NCBI GenBank assembly: GCA_947683425.1
Contig: CANTUQ010000076.1
Coordinates: forward strand, 1,302,001-1,366,000
Reading direction: 5' to 3'
Length of the DNA: 64,000 bases
DNA from: Excoecaria cochinchinensis
Lineage: Eukaryota; Streptophyta; Magnoliopsida; Malpighiales; Euphorbiaceae
Part shown: positions 23,331 through 37,564 of the stretch, in pieces
Numbering within the stretch: position 1 is the first letter of the stretch
Layout of the letters: every line of letters starts with the position of its first letter
Notes under the pieces: model-generated
The model's input: only the letters and a program-made list of their open reading frames with translations
Told to the model about the DNA's origin: nothing
Databases searched by the model: none
Position numbers and translations under genes: made by a program

Positions 23331-24299
23331 ACATCAATCAGCAAACCTTATGTTTGCTGCATTTTTCGATGAAACTTGTAAATTGTTTCATCCATTTCTC
23401 CATTGAGAAAAAACAGTCTTTTCATCCACTTGATGAAGCTCTACTTTCAAACTCGCCACTGTGGCTAGAATGAACCTTATGCACGTAAATTTTACAATAG
23501 GATGAGAAAGTCTACTCATAGTCAATCTCTTCCTATTGTATGAACCCCATAGCGACTAGCCGAGCCTTATATCTTTCGATACCTCTTTCAGCCTTTCACT
23601 TTATTTTGAGAATACATTTATTCTCAATTTGTGTCCTTCCAGTAGATCAACTAGTTCTCAAACATGGTTTGATCTATGGATGCCAATTTCCTTTTCCATT
23701 GCTTTAGTCCATTTTTCTCTTAAATGGGCATGAAAGAGCTTTTTGAATAGGTTTTATGCTCTTTCTAGTCTTGTGGGATAACCAAAAGGGCTTCGTTCAG
23801 GCTTTCAATTTTAAATTGTCAGCATGAAACACTTATCCTTTTAGATTTTTGCAGTTCTGAATCTTGATAAACATGTCTCATATATTTATCGTGATTCATA
23901 ATGCTCCCACTGGGACCATGTTCCATACTCCCACTGGAGTCAGGAATACTTCATTATTTGTCTCCCACTGGAGTTAAGAATGCTCCCACTCGAATCAGGT
24001 CTCGAACATCCGAATCGTTTGGAGGATAAAGGTCTTAACTTTCTTCCTCTAACTCCCTCCCACTCGGATGGAGTGATCCTGATCGTTCCTCTACCTGAAA
24101 TTAATAGAAAGTGAAATCTCAATTCACTTCGCCCAACTTAGAAAATTCATCCTCTCAAGAATATAACGTTTAGTGATTCAAATTCTGTCATTATGCCATT
24201 TTCTTACTTACCCACGAAAATGTATCCTCTTGATACTTCAGAATATCTCACATAGATACTCTTCTGCCTCTTGGTCTCATATTTACCAAATTGAGGTAT

Positions 24300-24830
24300 C
24301 ATGGACGTAAGCATTATAACCCAAAAGTTATAAATGGCTTAGGTCAACTTGTCGACCATTTCACAACTCATAAGTTGTGGTAATGACAGATTTGGAGGGC
24401 ATATAGTTCAGAACATATGTGGTAGTCAATAATGCATCTCCCCAATAGGAGATGAGCAAATTTGTCTCTGCCATCATAGATCTAACCATATGTAGGAGAG
24501 TCTTATTTCTCCTTTCCTCAACACCGTTTTGTTGTGGATTTCAAGGAATGAACAACTGATATTCAATCCTCTTTCATCACATGAAACTTTAAGTTTATCT
24601 GTAAGATATTACTGACCTCTGTCAATTCTTAAAGTTTTGATCTTTTTATCTAATTGATTCTCAGTTATACTCATATAAGTCGTGAAGCAACACAATACTT
24701 CTGACTTGTGAGAAATCAAATAGACATGACCATACCTAGTACAGTCATATGTGATGAAATAGTAGGCCTCATGCCTTACCCTCACATTCATTTGACCACA
24801 TTCGTCAGAATAGACTAACTGCAATGGAAA
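24300..24830 (-). pseudogene. Integrase core remnant of CopA
   Basis: 24824-24609 reads LVYSDECGQMNVRVRHEAYYFITYDCTRYG in part, the copia integrase core around the first catalytic Asp, ending IKTLRIDRGQ around the second Asp. Beyond it the frame is lost, with weak hints of the core down to about 24300. Confidence 0.65.
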
Positions 24831-25299
24831 TTCGCTTTAGTTCCTTATCCGAATGATTTTCTAACTAGTTTTTCCTTTAAGCAATGCTTAAATGTAGGTA
24901 ATTCAACCTTATTTAAATCGCCTACTAAACCTTATTTGACTAACCAACTCATTCGGTTTTGTCCAATATGGTTTATTATAGCATGCCTTAATTTCACATT
25001 GTTCTCATAACTATGTGAAGAATAAGAATCAATTAAAGGAAAAATTAGTTTTACTTAAATAGTTATGGTCCACATCCATAATAATAAAATCATTCAAGCA
25101 TAAGTATACACTGTTATCCTCAAAATGTAAATTGAAAAACAAACTTCAATAAAGAAAGAACAGAATCTAAATTTCATAACAAAGTTATCTCAATCCCTTG
25201 TTATATGGTCCATTGGTTCTAAATTTACCACCCACAAAGGATAAAATTCAGAACTAGATACATAAATTTTTGCTCACTCTTGAGTCAAAATAGTGTATT

Positions 25300-26092
25300 T
25301 TTAAAGACACAATGCAGTCTCTTTGCATAGTATCCTTTTAGGCAATTGAAACATTTCACTCTTGAATTGTTTACCACCCATTTGCCTTTGGACCTTTCAT
25401 GATTCTATTCCTTTTACTTTTCAGGCTCTCAAGCCTTTTCTTTATCCCTATTAATGAAGCTTATTATCTTGTTCTAATGAGAACTCATTCTATTAGAACA
25501 GGACTGTGCCATATGCACTATGACATTGACCTTAATCATTGTCAGCCGGTCCCTTTTAAGCTTCAAATAACAAGCAACATCCTCAAATGTCTATATGCCT
25601 ATCCATGTAAATTAGTTGCATCCTCACATGCTACCAACTCTTGGGTAAAGAACGGATAACAGTTTGGACCTACTGCTCATCAGTCACTTATGACTAAGAT
25701 CACTAAGCTCACTTTCCTTTCCATCTCTCTTAGATGTTTTCGCATCGAATAATCAGACATTTTCTGATATGTATCAAATTTGATCATCAATGATCGGAGC
25801 TTATTCAGAGTCACATCTCTAAATTTCTCTTGCAAAATGATCCACAGATCAATAGCATTTTGATACTTGCGAAATTACTTAGTGATGTGATGCCACATAG
25901 GCATCCTGGTCCTGCTTATACTGTGATATAGTGTCATCCTCAAGTTCAGCCATAACCGAACTTGAAGATTTAAGAGCCTCTTGCTCTTTAAGCACATGCT
26001 GGATCTTTATATTCCAGATTTTATAATTGTCAACATTCATCTTAATATCTATATTAAGGGCGACAGTTGACTTGGAAGCATTATCCATTAAG
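25300..26092 (-). pseudogene. gag: gag remnant of CopA
   Basis: Starts MDNASKSTVALNID with NVDNYKIWNIKIQHVLKEQE, typical of copia gag. A stop at 25879 ends the open part. Further on, other frames give KFRKYQNAIDLWIIL and DYSMRKHLREME, and near 25350 KCFNCLKGYYAKR, a zinc knuckle whose CCHC residues are damaged. Confidence 0.7.
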
Positions 26093-28177
26093 ATCCTCTG
26101 ATCTCAAATGGATCAATATTGCACATTTTAAAAGAGATAAGGCAACACATGCAATTTATTATGCACCTGAAATAGTAACCTAGTAAAATTTTCTATTAGG
26201 CTCAAATTCGAAAAGGCTACTTATAGTATCCAATTACCCTCTAAGTCCTAATGTCCAACCTTATAAGTTAAGATTTCATGCATAATAAATCTGAATTATT
26301 GGATTATCAAGTTCTCAAACTTATGAGGGGATCTTTATTAAGCCTTTACTTAATAGACATGCAATTATTTTACTCATAAAATATCGCAAGGCAATTAACA
26401 ATTAAAATAAACTCATTTATTATAACATTAAATGCCATCATAATAAGTAAATAAACACATTTATTTAACCAATAATTAAAATCCAATAATTCCAAAATAA
26501 GACACTCATGTCAAATATTAATAGGAAACATAAATCCTATTTAACAAAAATAATCGCTAACTCAAATTGACACTTATGTCAACTATTTTAGAAGACCAGA
26601 TTTCATAAAATCTTTTTAGTTATTAGGATTATATCTTTGACCGATTTAATCAATTCATCAAGTGACTCATAAGTCCATTGATGAAGTCATGGACAATGCA
26701 CGCTCTGTCCATTTCTCAACACCATCACAGAATTTTAGTGTTACTTTTCAACACTTGCCCTTTTGGTAACTCGAACCAAAATTTTATTTTCATACTCAGA
26801 CCACCAGTTCAAATGCACTCTTGCATTTGTTCTCACATATGTATTTTATGATGCACTGTTGCATCAATGTTATCAGCTCAAAACTTCCTTCGCATTCTCA
26901 TGTTACTTATTGATTGCACCCTTGCAATTCTTAAAATAACCAATGCGTTTCATAAGGAAGTACCAGTACCCTTATTTAACTTTTCTGTAACATATTACAG
27001 GTAAAATTTATACACTCATGTATAAATACACATAATTGAAACACATTTCAATCAATAAATAAGGACAGCAACTCAAAAATTTTTCAAAATATTATAAAAA
27101 ATTAATCAAATGCAGAAAACAATTTTTCTACAAGTTTAAATATTTTATTTTGAAATTAAACACATTTAAATTTCAAAAATTACAAAATATATTTTCTGGT
27201 CATTAAAAAATTTTTAAAACATGACCAAAAAATCAGAAATAATTTTTAAAAATTATTTGACAAAAATCGGAGCTGAAAAGGTGGTCGGAGGTCACCGCAC
27301 GCGCCCACACGCGCCGAACAGAGGGAGGGAGACGCGCTCACGCGCCTTCACGCGCTACACGCGCGTCCTCCCACTTGGCTAGACACGTGTCACATCCACA
27401 GCGTGCCACGTGTCCGAATCCAGTCACGCCACGTGTCTGAATGCCATTGGTCCAGCTGGTGCCACATGTCAGCGTCTCATTGGTCCACGTGTTACGCATG
27501 ACACGTCAGCTTTGCCACGTGGCAGACCTCGGTCTGACACGTGGCGACCCTTGATTGGGCCACGTGTCATTGATGCCACGTCATCAATGACACATGGTAT
27601 GACACGTGGCACCGCCTCATTGGTCCACGTGTCTCTCCTCGATTGGGCCACGTGTCAGCTGTATGACACGTCATCATGACACGTGGCACGACCTCGGTCA
27701 GCCACGTGTCCGCCCCACGTTGTGCCACGTGGCATGGCCTCTGTCATCCACGTGGCGCTCGGCTATTGGGCCACGTGTCAGCAGTGATGCAATACTGCTG
27801 ACACGTGGCACGCGCGTGTGGGCCACCGCCCACGCGCACGCGCCGAACGAGTTTAGGCGCGTGTAGTCCACGCGCCGCCTTGCCGACCGATTCTGACTCT
27901 CCGGTTCCGGCCGGTGGGGGGTTTTCAGGGTCTGTGAATCCAATGGTGAGGTCAAAAATAAAAAATCCCGACTTCTAGTTAGTCGTTTAGAACACTCATG
28001 TTCGTCCCCTCGGGTTTCGGTGTACACATACACGAAATCGAGCCGAAATATACACGCATATATATTTTTCACACAAAAAAAAAAAATTTTGTTGTGATTA
28101 ATGCATCCCAGATCTAATAATTTCACACATAAAATTTTTAGATCTATTTAGCCACATGCCAGGACACAAAAATCGCG
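26093..28177 (-). other. Leader of CopA between gag and PBS
   Basis: About 2.1 kb, AT-rich at 26100-27280 and 27950-28170, with a GC-rich core at 27290-27890. No gene seen. ORFs within the GC-rich core exist on both strands and follow the repeat, so I do not call them. Confidence 0.6.
27384..27807. repeat. Array of 16 G-box (CACGTG) sites in CopA leader
   Basis: Sixteen CACGTG hexamers in 424 bp, most within GCCACGTGTC or GACACGTGGC, at spacings of mainly 22-24 or 30-31 bp, plus degenerate versions in the gaps. These forms equal G-box/ABRE cores bound by plant bZIP factors. CACGCGC-rich sequence flanks the array at 27295-27365 and 27808-27880. Confidence 0.9.
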
Positions 28178-28189
28178 GCTCTGATACCA
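28178..28189 (-). other. Primer binding site of CopA (initiator tRNA-Met type)
   Basis: Minus strand TGGTATCAGAGC, one base from the 5' LTR end, the classic plant initiator-Met PBS. Confidence 0.93.
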
Positions 28190-28190
28190 A

Positions 28191-28619
28191 TGTTGGGAAA
28201 AATTATAACATATATAATTTAACATGCGGAGGTAACATTAAATAAATGTACCTACCTCTTGTAGCGTAGAAACTAGTTGCGGAAGCGTCTACCAAGATCT
28301 CGTTTGTTTTGGTCACTGGTCTGGCTTTTACCCACTCGGGGTAAGAGCAGCTAGATCACAATCTAAATGCCCCTGAAAATAAGACAGAAAACTGTGAGTG
28401 GGAACGAGCAGCCTTGCGGCGTATACGTTTTCTCGTTACCAAATTATGAGGACCTCACCTCTATTTATAGAGGTCCTAATGGCTAGAGACCTAACTCTAG
28501 TTTAACTCAGACTCTTTCTGAGATAATATTTGGTAATTTAATTTAGATTAAATAACTCAATTTAATCTTGATAGGAACTCAATCCTTTATAGAGTCATGG
28601 GCGTATCCCAACTCTATCA
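28191..28619 (-). repeat. 5' LTR of CopA (429 bp)
   Basis: Pairs with 20702-21131 (one substitution, one indel) and is followed by the ATCAT duplication. Confidence 0.93.
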
Positions 28620-29812
28620 ATCATTATTTTCATCATGTGTATATTTTCATGTATTAATTAATTAACATGTTTTATTTTATTTTCATCACATCATTTAATC
28701 ATTTATCATATATAATGCATGTTTCTCATTTATTTTGGTTTGTTAACATTTTGATTCAATTATCATTCTTTTCATGTCATCTTATTTTATTTTAATTTGT
28801 TATTCATTATTTTGTATGTTTAATTGATTTAATTACTAACATTATTTTATTTGTATTTTGTTTTTTTATGTCTAAACTCATTTTTTGATTGGGCGTTTTC
28901 ACAAGCACACGGGGAGGTCCAAAAGGCTCGCTCGGAATATTTATTTTTCTTTATTTGTAATATTTTGTTTATTTGGTTTTTTTATTATTTTTGCCATATA
29001 ATTTGCTTATAAAATTGTTTATTTAGGCCCGCTAGAAAGAAAATCGCTAAATCATTTTTTAATTAACTTGGAATCTTTTTCTAAATAAAAATGGGACCAA
29101 TGTCCTTGTTTTCCTCCATCCAGAACAAAGTCATCACATAAAAATTATTTCATAATAATATGCATGCGAGGACCAATGTCCTCACCATTAATGTATATCT
29201 CGATTTATGCATGATTTGTATTTTATTTACAATGGGGGTTGTATTCCGCCCCTAGTTTTATTGTAATATTTTTACATGTGCTGTATTTTACTTATGCTTT
29301 TATCGCTTTTCTTAAATGTATGTTGTGCGCTTTAATTAATTGCATTAAATGTATGTGAAATGGGATTAAATAATAAATTCAAAACTCAATTATAAACTTA
29401 ACCAAGGTATGAATAAATGAGAAGTCCCGAACTCACTCTGGTCTTTGGGGCTCAATGAGGCGAGAGGTCTAGGACTTCCAAGACACCTCTTGAGTCTCGC
29501 CAAAAGACTTAAATTTACAAATCCTAGGCTCCAGGGGGTAGAGGCTGAGACCTCCAAGATCTCTCTGGCTAGCCCAAGATGGATATGTATGCGCCGTCTT
29601 AGGCTCGCTGAGGCTAGACAACCTTTCCCAATGTTCTGTTGGGTGGCGACTCCAAGAAACCTCATTGTTGCCCAAAATAGACGCACTTGTAAGTACCATA
29701 CAAGTTTTATGAATTTCTCCTGATTGCCCTAAAGCAGGCCCTCGGGAGGCCACGGGGTTCGGCGCGCGTCACACACGTGTAGCCATAATGAAGGATTCAT
29801 TTCTAGTAACCT

Positions 29813-30018
29813 GGCCATATAGCGGAACTAGGTGTTAGAATAGGCAATTGAGTATTTGAACAATGATATAGCCGAACTGAGCAATTGACAATGAATAAGT
29901 ATTCAAATGGTGATAATGCCGAACTTGAAAAATAAATAGCAAAATTGCCGAACTTGATGCTCGAATGGCGAACTTGCCTAATTGAGCGATAACTGGCGAA
30001 ATTATCGAAATTGATGCT
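29813..30018. repeat. Minisatellite, left part (interrupted by S2)
   Basis: Degenerate units of about 45-57 bp with core GATGCTCGAATGGCGAACTTGCC. The last unit is cut after ATGCT by solo LTR S2 and resumes at 32672. Confidence 0.75.
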
Positions 30019-32671
<2,653 letters not shown>

Positions 32672-32895
32672 ATGCTCGAATGGCGAACTTGCCTAACTGA
32701 GTGACAACTGGAAAAATTACCGAACTTGATGCTCAAATGGAGAACTTTCCTGAGTGAGCTAATAAATAAAGCAAATGCTCTAACGGTAAAACTGCCTGAA
32801 CGAGCTTTTGAATTAAAGAGATACTCTTGTGGCAAATCTGCCTGATCGAGTTATGAATATAAATGTGCTCGGATGGCGAGACTGCCTAATTTGAG
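32672..32895. repeat. Minisatellite, right part
   Basis: Continues 29813-30018 with about five diverging units (ATGCTCGAATGGCGAACTTG, ATGCTCAAATGGAGAACTTT, ATGCTCTAACGGTAAAACTG). It overlaps the 3' end of the F-box reading frame. Confidence 0.75.
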
Positions 32896-33369
32896 CAATA
32901 AATCTGAAGGAAATGCCATTCTAAAGGATTGCAGATTTATGAGATACTTCACAGACCATCTAGAATAGTCAGGTGTTATCTCCAAAACATCACAATTATG
33001 CCCATCCTTGTAGCCTATAACATTCAACTGGCCATGAGACACCCTAAAGTACAAGTCTCTTAATTCCTCAGGAAGCGACAGTTTCTTGAATGTCTGAGCA
33101 TTAAACGAGAAGCAGGGTAGCAATCGAGGGCTACAATGCACAATCCAATGAATACCATCATTAACAAATGAGCAATGAGTTCGCAAAATGGTTGGATCAT
33201 ACAATTCCAAGCGAAAGTCAATTGCATTTGCTGTTTGTGAAGTCCAGGAATCATTTTCCAATGAACATACATGAAATTCAACAGCACAATGATCGTTCTA
33301 TTTTGGATATTCTAGAATAAAAATGAACTTGTAGAGTGGAGATATATTAGGATCAAATGCTAAACTGAC
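32851..33369 (-). pseudogene. F-box-associated domain fragment
   Basis: The only host-gene trace I can support. The frame runs VSLAFDPNISPLYKFIF, then TAG at 33300-33298, then CAVEFHVCSLENDSW, FVNDGIHWIVHCSPRLLPCF, FKKLSLPEELRD and GYKDGHNCDVLEITPDYSRW. The FDP..SPLYK, HWI, LPE and W order is that of the F-box-associated region of plant F-box proteins (At5g07610-like). F boxes bring substrates to SCF ubiquitin ligases, but the N-terminal F-box is missing: recognisable sequence stops near 33370, and a Tat LTR begins at 33453. The C-terminal end runs into the minisatellite. Nonfunctional fragment. Confidence 0.65.
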
Positions 33370-33452
33370 AGTTATCAATTAATAGCATCTATATTTTTCA
33401 AGAAGTGAACTTGAACAAGAGATTATTCTAGATTGTCGAGTAGTAGGGTAAC
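33370..33452. other. Short flank between F-box fragment and TatC
   Basis: No motif seen. It ends GTAAC, which is not repeated after 47514. Confidence 0.4.
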
Positions 33453-34378
33453 TGTGACACGTGCCGAACCCAATCGCTTCCCGGGATGCCCGCTTTTAGG
33501 GCCCGAGAGGGTTCGCGTCCTTGATCTTGGGAAATCATGAGATATTTTGGAATTCCTACCCAATAGAATATTGGAAAAGTTCATCTAATCCTATGAAAGC
33601 CTTTGGCACCTTTGAGATATTTTGAAGTCGCCAACCAATTTACAAAAAATTGGAAAAGTTCGTCTAAACTCGGGATCTAAACCAGAGAAAAATTCAGAAC
33701 TTCACTCTTATTAATGTCTAATTATAATTGACTTTTTTTTTTTTACAATTCCATCTGTCTTCACGCGATCATGCATTAAAATTAAAGCACAAACCAAGCA
33801 CCAAAGGAAAGTGAAAAGCGATAAAATAATAAAGCAAATTACAAAAATAAAACTAGGACAAAATACAATCCCCCAAAAATAAAAAGGTATTAAAATCTGA
33901 GACAAAAATACAATTTTCGGAATAAAATCAAATAAAACATAAATAAATAACAAAATCAAATGAATAAATAAACATTTATAAATCGGGATATTCACTTACA
34001 AAATCGAAGAGTTATTTTTGGTATTTATTAATAAAATCGGGATGAGTGATACCATTTTGAGAAAATTAATTCTTCTTTTTAAAAGTGAGTTTTTATTGTC
34101 GAAATTAGGAAAATAATTATTTGTGAACAAGCACAACAAATAAGAGGGGAATAAGAAAGGTCTCACCAATCGACACGGTCTCTTACACGTGGTGACCCAT
34201 CCGGAATGTCACCAGAATGTTCAAACGATGCGACTCAAATTAAATCTCAGACAGAAAAGCAACATCAAAAATATTAGCAATGATTTTAAAAATTAATCAA
34301 GTAAAGACAAAATAATAATTGGGCACAATAATAAATAATGATAATGATAATAATAATAACAATAATGACCAAGTTGCC

Positions 34379-34381
34379 AGC

Positions 34382-34456
<75 letters not shown>

Positions 34457-34588
34457 TGTCAACTGTGAATAAACACGGAATAATAATAGCAACAACATAA
34501 TAGAATGATAACAATATAAAATGGTAATGATAACAATGATATAAAACAAATAAATATAATATAATAATAAATAAATAATATAATGGTG

Positions 34589-34659
<71 letters not shown>
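34379..34659. repeat. Two (TAA)n microsatellites in TatC-left LTR
   Basis: About 26 TAA units at 34379-34456 and about 25 at 34584-34659, at positions equivalent to those in S2 and TatC-right. Confidence 0.95.
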
Positions 34660-34660
<1 letters not shown>

Positions 34661-35640
34661 CAATAATGATGATAATGATGGTAAGAAAGGGGATGTCGGC
34701 AAACAAATGAAAAAAGGTAAGTTAAAATCACAAAGGTTAAACTAGAACTCACAAAAATCAAATAAATAGCTAAATGAAAATGTTAACAGTGGCAAAACAT
34801 GAGGAAAATATTTGACAATAGACATGGTATTAATAACAAAAGGCAAAAATATTAATAACAATAAATAATGTACAGGAGAAAATAAATTAATGAGGATGGT
34901 TCCAAGTGTTTACCCTCAGAGTTATGTATTTGGAAAATGAGGTGTCTTGATCGTTCACCTTGTCGGAATTCTGATAGAAAACAGAGAAAATATTTAAAAA
35001 GAAAATACAAGTTTAACAAGGTAAACTTGGGATAATATAGGCGGGGATGATGAACAACAAAGGAAATTGATTGTTCCTTGTATAGAATAAATCTCCCACT
35101 AGAAATTCTTTAAAGAAAACCCAAGAAGAAGGATAAAAATCAGACCTTTTAAATCTAAAAAATCTTCTTTGCTTTTTATTTTTTGAAAAAACCCTACTGT
35201 TCTCCTTGAGAGAAAAGCAGATCTCTTTTTTGAGTCGAAACTGCCGATCCCTCAAATGAAAGACCAGCTCACCTTTTGATTTCCTGCATCGCCCAAAAAT
35301 GGAAAGAAACAAATTATGCTTTCATTTTTAGTTAACCAAAATTGCATCAAATTGTGAAAGAAACAGAAAAAAATCAGACTGTAAAACAGGCTGAAGGCTG
35401 ATCAAAAAATGCGCGGAGAAAGGCCAAAAAATGGCCGCGTGTGGAGGCAGGTGACGCGCACCCAAAGGGCGCACGCGCTCGCGCGAGGCGCTCCCAAGGG
35501 GGCGCGCGACTCGCAACAAGATGCGCCCCAATGGGGCGCGTGCGCCTCGGCGAGACGCGCCCCAATGGGGCACGTGCTCCTGGCAGCGCGCGCGCCCGCA
35601 GCTCCCGCGCATGCACGACTCGCCCACGTAGCATGCGAAC

Positions 35641-35706
35641 AAAATAAAATAAAAATAAAATAAAATGTAAAATAAAATAAAATAAAATAAAATAAAATAA
35701 AATAAG
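35641..35706. repeat. (AAAAT)n run
   Basis: Roughly 12 AAAAT units next to the GC-rich island. Equivalent T-rich runs lie at 30189-30250 and 44795-44870 in the sister LTRs. Confidence 0.85.
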
Positions 35707-35871
35707 AAAATAAGAGTAAAAATGTAAATTTTTGAATTAAAATTTTTAGAAGAACAAGGGAGATTTTCGACAAGGAGAACATCATTTTTTTGACACCTTC
35801 ACTTGTGGCAAGTATCACTTTCATCATCGGGTAATCCTGATCTTGAACCGCCTCGAGACCCGGTGTCTACA

Positions 35872-35893
35872 GTTGCCCCCAATTTTGGGGAAC
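35872..35893 (-). other. Polypurine tract of TatC-left
   Basis: Minus strand AATTGGGGGCAAC abutting the LTR. It lies within the palindrome CCCCAAAATTGGGG. Confidence 0.78.
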
Positions 35894-35984
35894 TTAGAAC
35901 TCAGGTGCCTAAGTGAGTCCAAAATTCAGAAAAGAGAGAAAGGGACACGTACCTAGGGCTGTCGTCTTCCCGAACTTGGTCTTG

Positions 35985-36640
35985 CCAGCTTGTTGAGGTG
36001 TGGAACTATTGTTGGTCACGTGATTGATGAACGTCAGCTTGTTGACGTGTGAAATTGTCAAACTTTAAAGGACGTGATTGATGAAACACCAGCTTGTCGG
36101 TGTGTGAAATCACAGCTGTAGGACTGATAAACACCAGCTTGTCAGTGTGTGAAGACGCCAGACTTTGAAGGGCGTGATTGATGAAACACCAGCTTATCAG
36201 TGTGTGAAACCATGACTGATAAACACCAGCTTGTCCGTGTGTGAAGGCACCAGACTTTGAAGGTCATCACCAGCTCATCGGTGTGTGAAACCACGGCTGA
36301 ACGACTGATAAACACCAGCTTGTCGGTGTGTGAAAGCACCAGATTTTGAAGGACATAATTGATGAAACACCAGCTTGTCGGTGTGTGAAACCACAACTGA
36401 ACGACTGATAAACACCAGCTTGTCGATATGTGAAGGCGCCAGACTTTGAAGGACGTGATTGATGAAATACCAGCTTGTCGGTGTGTGAAACCACAGCTGA
36501 ACGGCTGATAAAAACCAGCTTGTCAATGTGTGAAGGCTCCAGACTTTAAAGGATGTGATTGATGAAACACCAGCTTGTCGGTGTGTAAAACCATGGCTGA
36601 ACGACTGATAAACACCAGCTTGTCGGTGTGTGAAGATTCT
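35985..36640. repeat. Minisatellite of AGCTTGT hairpin units, about 14 copies
   Basis: Fourteen copies of ACACCAGCTTGTCGGTGTGTG or variants, in alternating long and short repeats, often followed by GAAACCACGGCTGAACG or GAAGGCACCAGACTTTG. The stem ACACC/GGTGT is replaced in one copy by ACGTC/GACGT around the same AGCTTGT loop. The related pair in TatE is at 54972-55045. Confidence 0.88.
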
Positions 36641-36949
36641 AGACTTTCCTGCGGAATCAAAAGAAACTTGTATGCAAGGGTAAGTTATGCATGTGCATGT
36701 GCATATGTCATGCGAAATGCAGGTGACACCCTTCATCTGAGTGGCCCAGTGGTCGTGGTGCGATAACTTCTGCTGAAGCGACTCATGGCTTCGTTTGGAC
36801 GATTATGCCCCCAAGGGTCTGAAGGTGCCATCCTGGTTTAGGGACTCTGACTCATAATTTTTCAGGGAGAACTGCCTGATGTGCATCTCTGCTTGAAAGG
36901 GGTTGCTCAAGGTAATGCCGCCTTATCGCTCCAAGCGTTTAACGTCATT
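36641..36949. other. TatC-left 3' UTR, middle part
   Basis: Noncoding, with several GCATGTGCAT-type stretches like those expanded in TatE (55060-55900). No gene. Confidence 0.5.
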
Positions 36950-37215
36950 ATTTTAAAGGTAGTGCGTCCCTTGTGGATTTTCACACTAGCTTTTCTTAGC
37001 GGGAAATACGTCCTTTTCGAATTTTCACATAACCCTGTACCTTATTTTTTGCCTGGAATGGACCCAATCCAATCCAGCGGCTTTTATTCATTTCATTATT
37101 TTTTATAAGGTAGACTGCCTGTTTTCCAGGTTTTTACCCTGCCCCTTGGCCTAATTTTTGCTTAGAGCGCCAATTACGGTTTTCATCTCTAACGGACTCG
37201 TGTTTTTTTTTTTTT
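36950..37215 (-). other. Conserved Tat 3' UTR block (TatC-left copy)
   Basis: Same block as 3190-3480, including GTGTGAAAATCCACAAGG, AGGTACAGGGTTATGTG and AGCCGCTGGATTGG on the minus strand. Confidence 0.75.
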
Positions 37216-37564
37216 TGGGAATAAAGTTTTTCTTGGCCGTGGCAATAGCGGATGAATTGTGCACATTCAAATGGGGAGTGACATATTACTTATTTAGAAG
37301 CAATAATGGACATTTATTGAATAAAAGAACTACTCTGAGTGCATAGCTGCATACATGTACATGCTTTTGTGTGATTTCATTACACATGATCATTATCTAA
37401 CATTAGGCTCGAAATACCAGACCACATCTAACCTCGAGGTGGATCTTAAAAGCATCACAACTCCTGTTATCAATCAGCCCTCTCGGGTTTTCTTGATTGA
37501 ACATTTTCTCTCTCTCTTTTACTTTGTTTTATTTCTTTTTTATACACACATTTTTTTTTGGCCC

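Larger units (their letters stand above)
20702..28619 (-). mobile_element. CopA: Ty1/copia LTR retrotransposon with 430-bp LTRs
   Basis: Complete insertion of about 7.9 kb bounded by ATCAT direct repeats (20697-20701 and 28620-28624). PBS and PPT positions set it on the minus strand. Order gag, integrase, RT, RNase H is the copia order (integrase before RT). The two LTRs differ by one substitution and one indel, yet no pol domain keeps a long open frame. The leader is over 2 kb and holds a G-box array. Confidence 0.92.
19242..29773 (+). mobile_element. Solo LTR S1 (Tat family), split by CopA
   Basis: Starts TGTAGACATCGGGTCCTGAG at 19242 and ends GCGCGCGTCACA at 29773. Without CopA and one ATCAT it is about 2.6 kb. 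It is the same subfamily as the TatA LTR: same GC-rich island (19478-19676), TATAAATA (19897-19904) and donor-like CTGAGGGTAAATA (GT 20272). Neither PBS nor PPT abuts it, and flanks TACGT/CACGT differ at one base, which fits an old solo LTR left by LTR-LTR recombination. Confidence 0.82.
33453..35871 (-). repeat. 3' LTR of TatC-left (2419 bp)
   Basis: On plus TGTGACACGTGCCGAACCC ... CCCGGTGTCTACA. It has a GC-rich island (35408-35640), donor-like CTGAGGGTAAACA (GT 34913-34912), TAA microsatellites and an AAAAT run. Similar to S2 and TatC-right LTRs, but clearly diverged from both. Confidence 0.88.

Noticed and set aside
27410..28126. ORFs across the G-box array on both strands
   Set aside because: Open frames come from the repeat composition; both strands and several frames are open at once.
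28178..28189. tRNA gene fragment
   Set aside because: TGGTATCAGAGC is the CopA primer binding site; no tRNA cloverleaf surrounds it.
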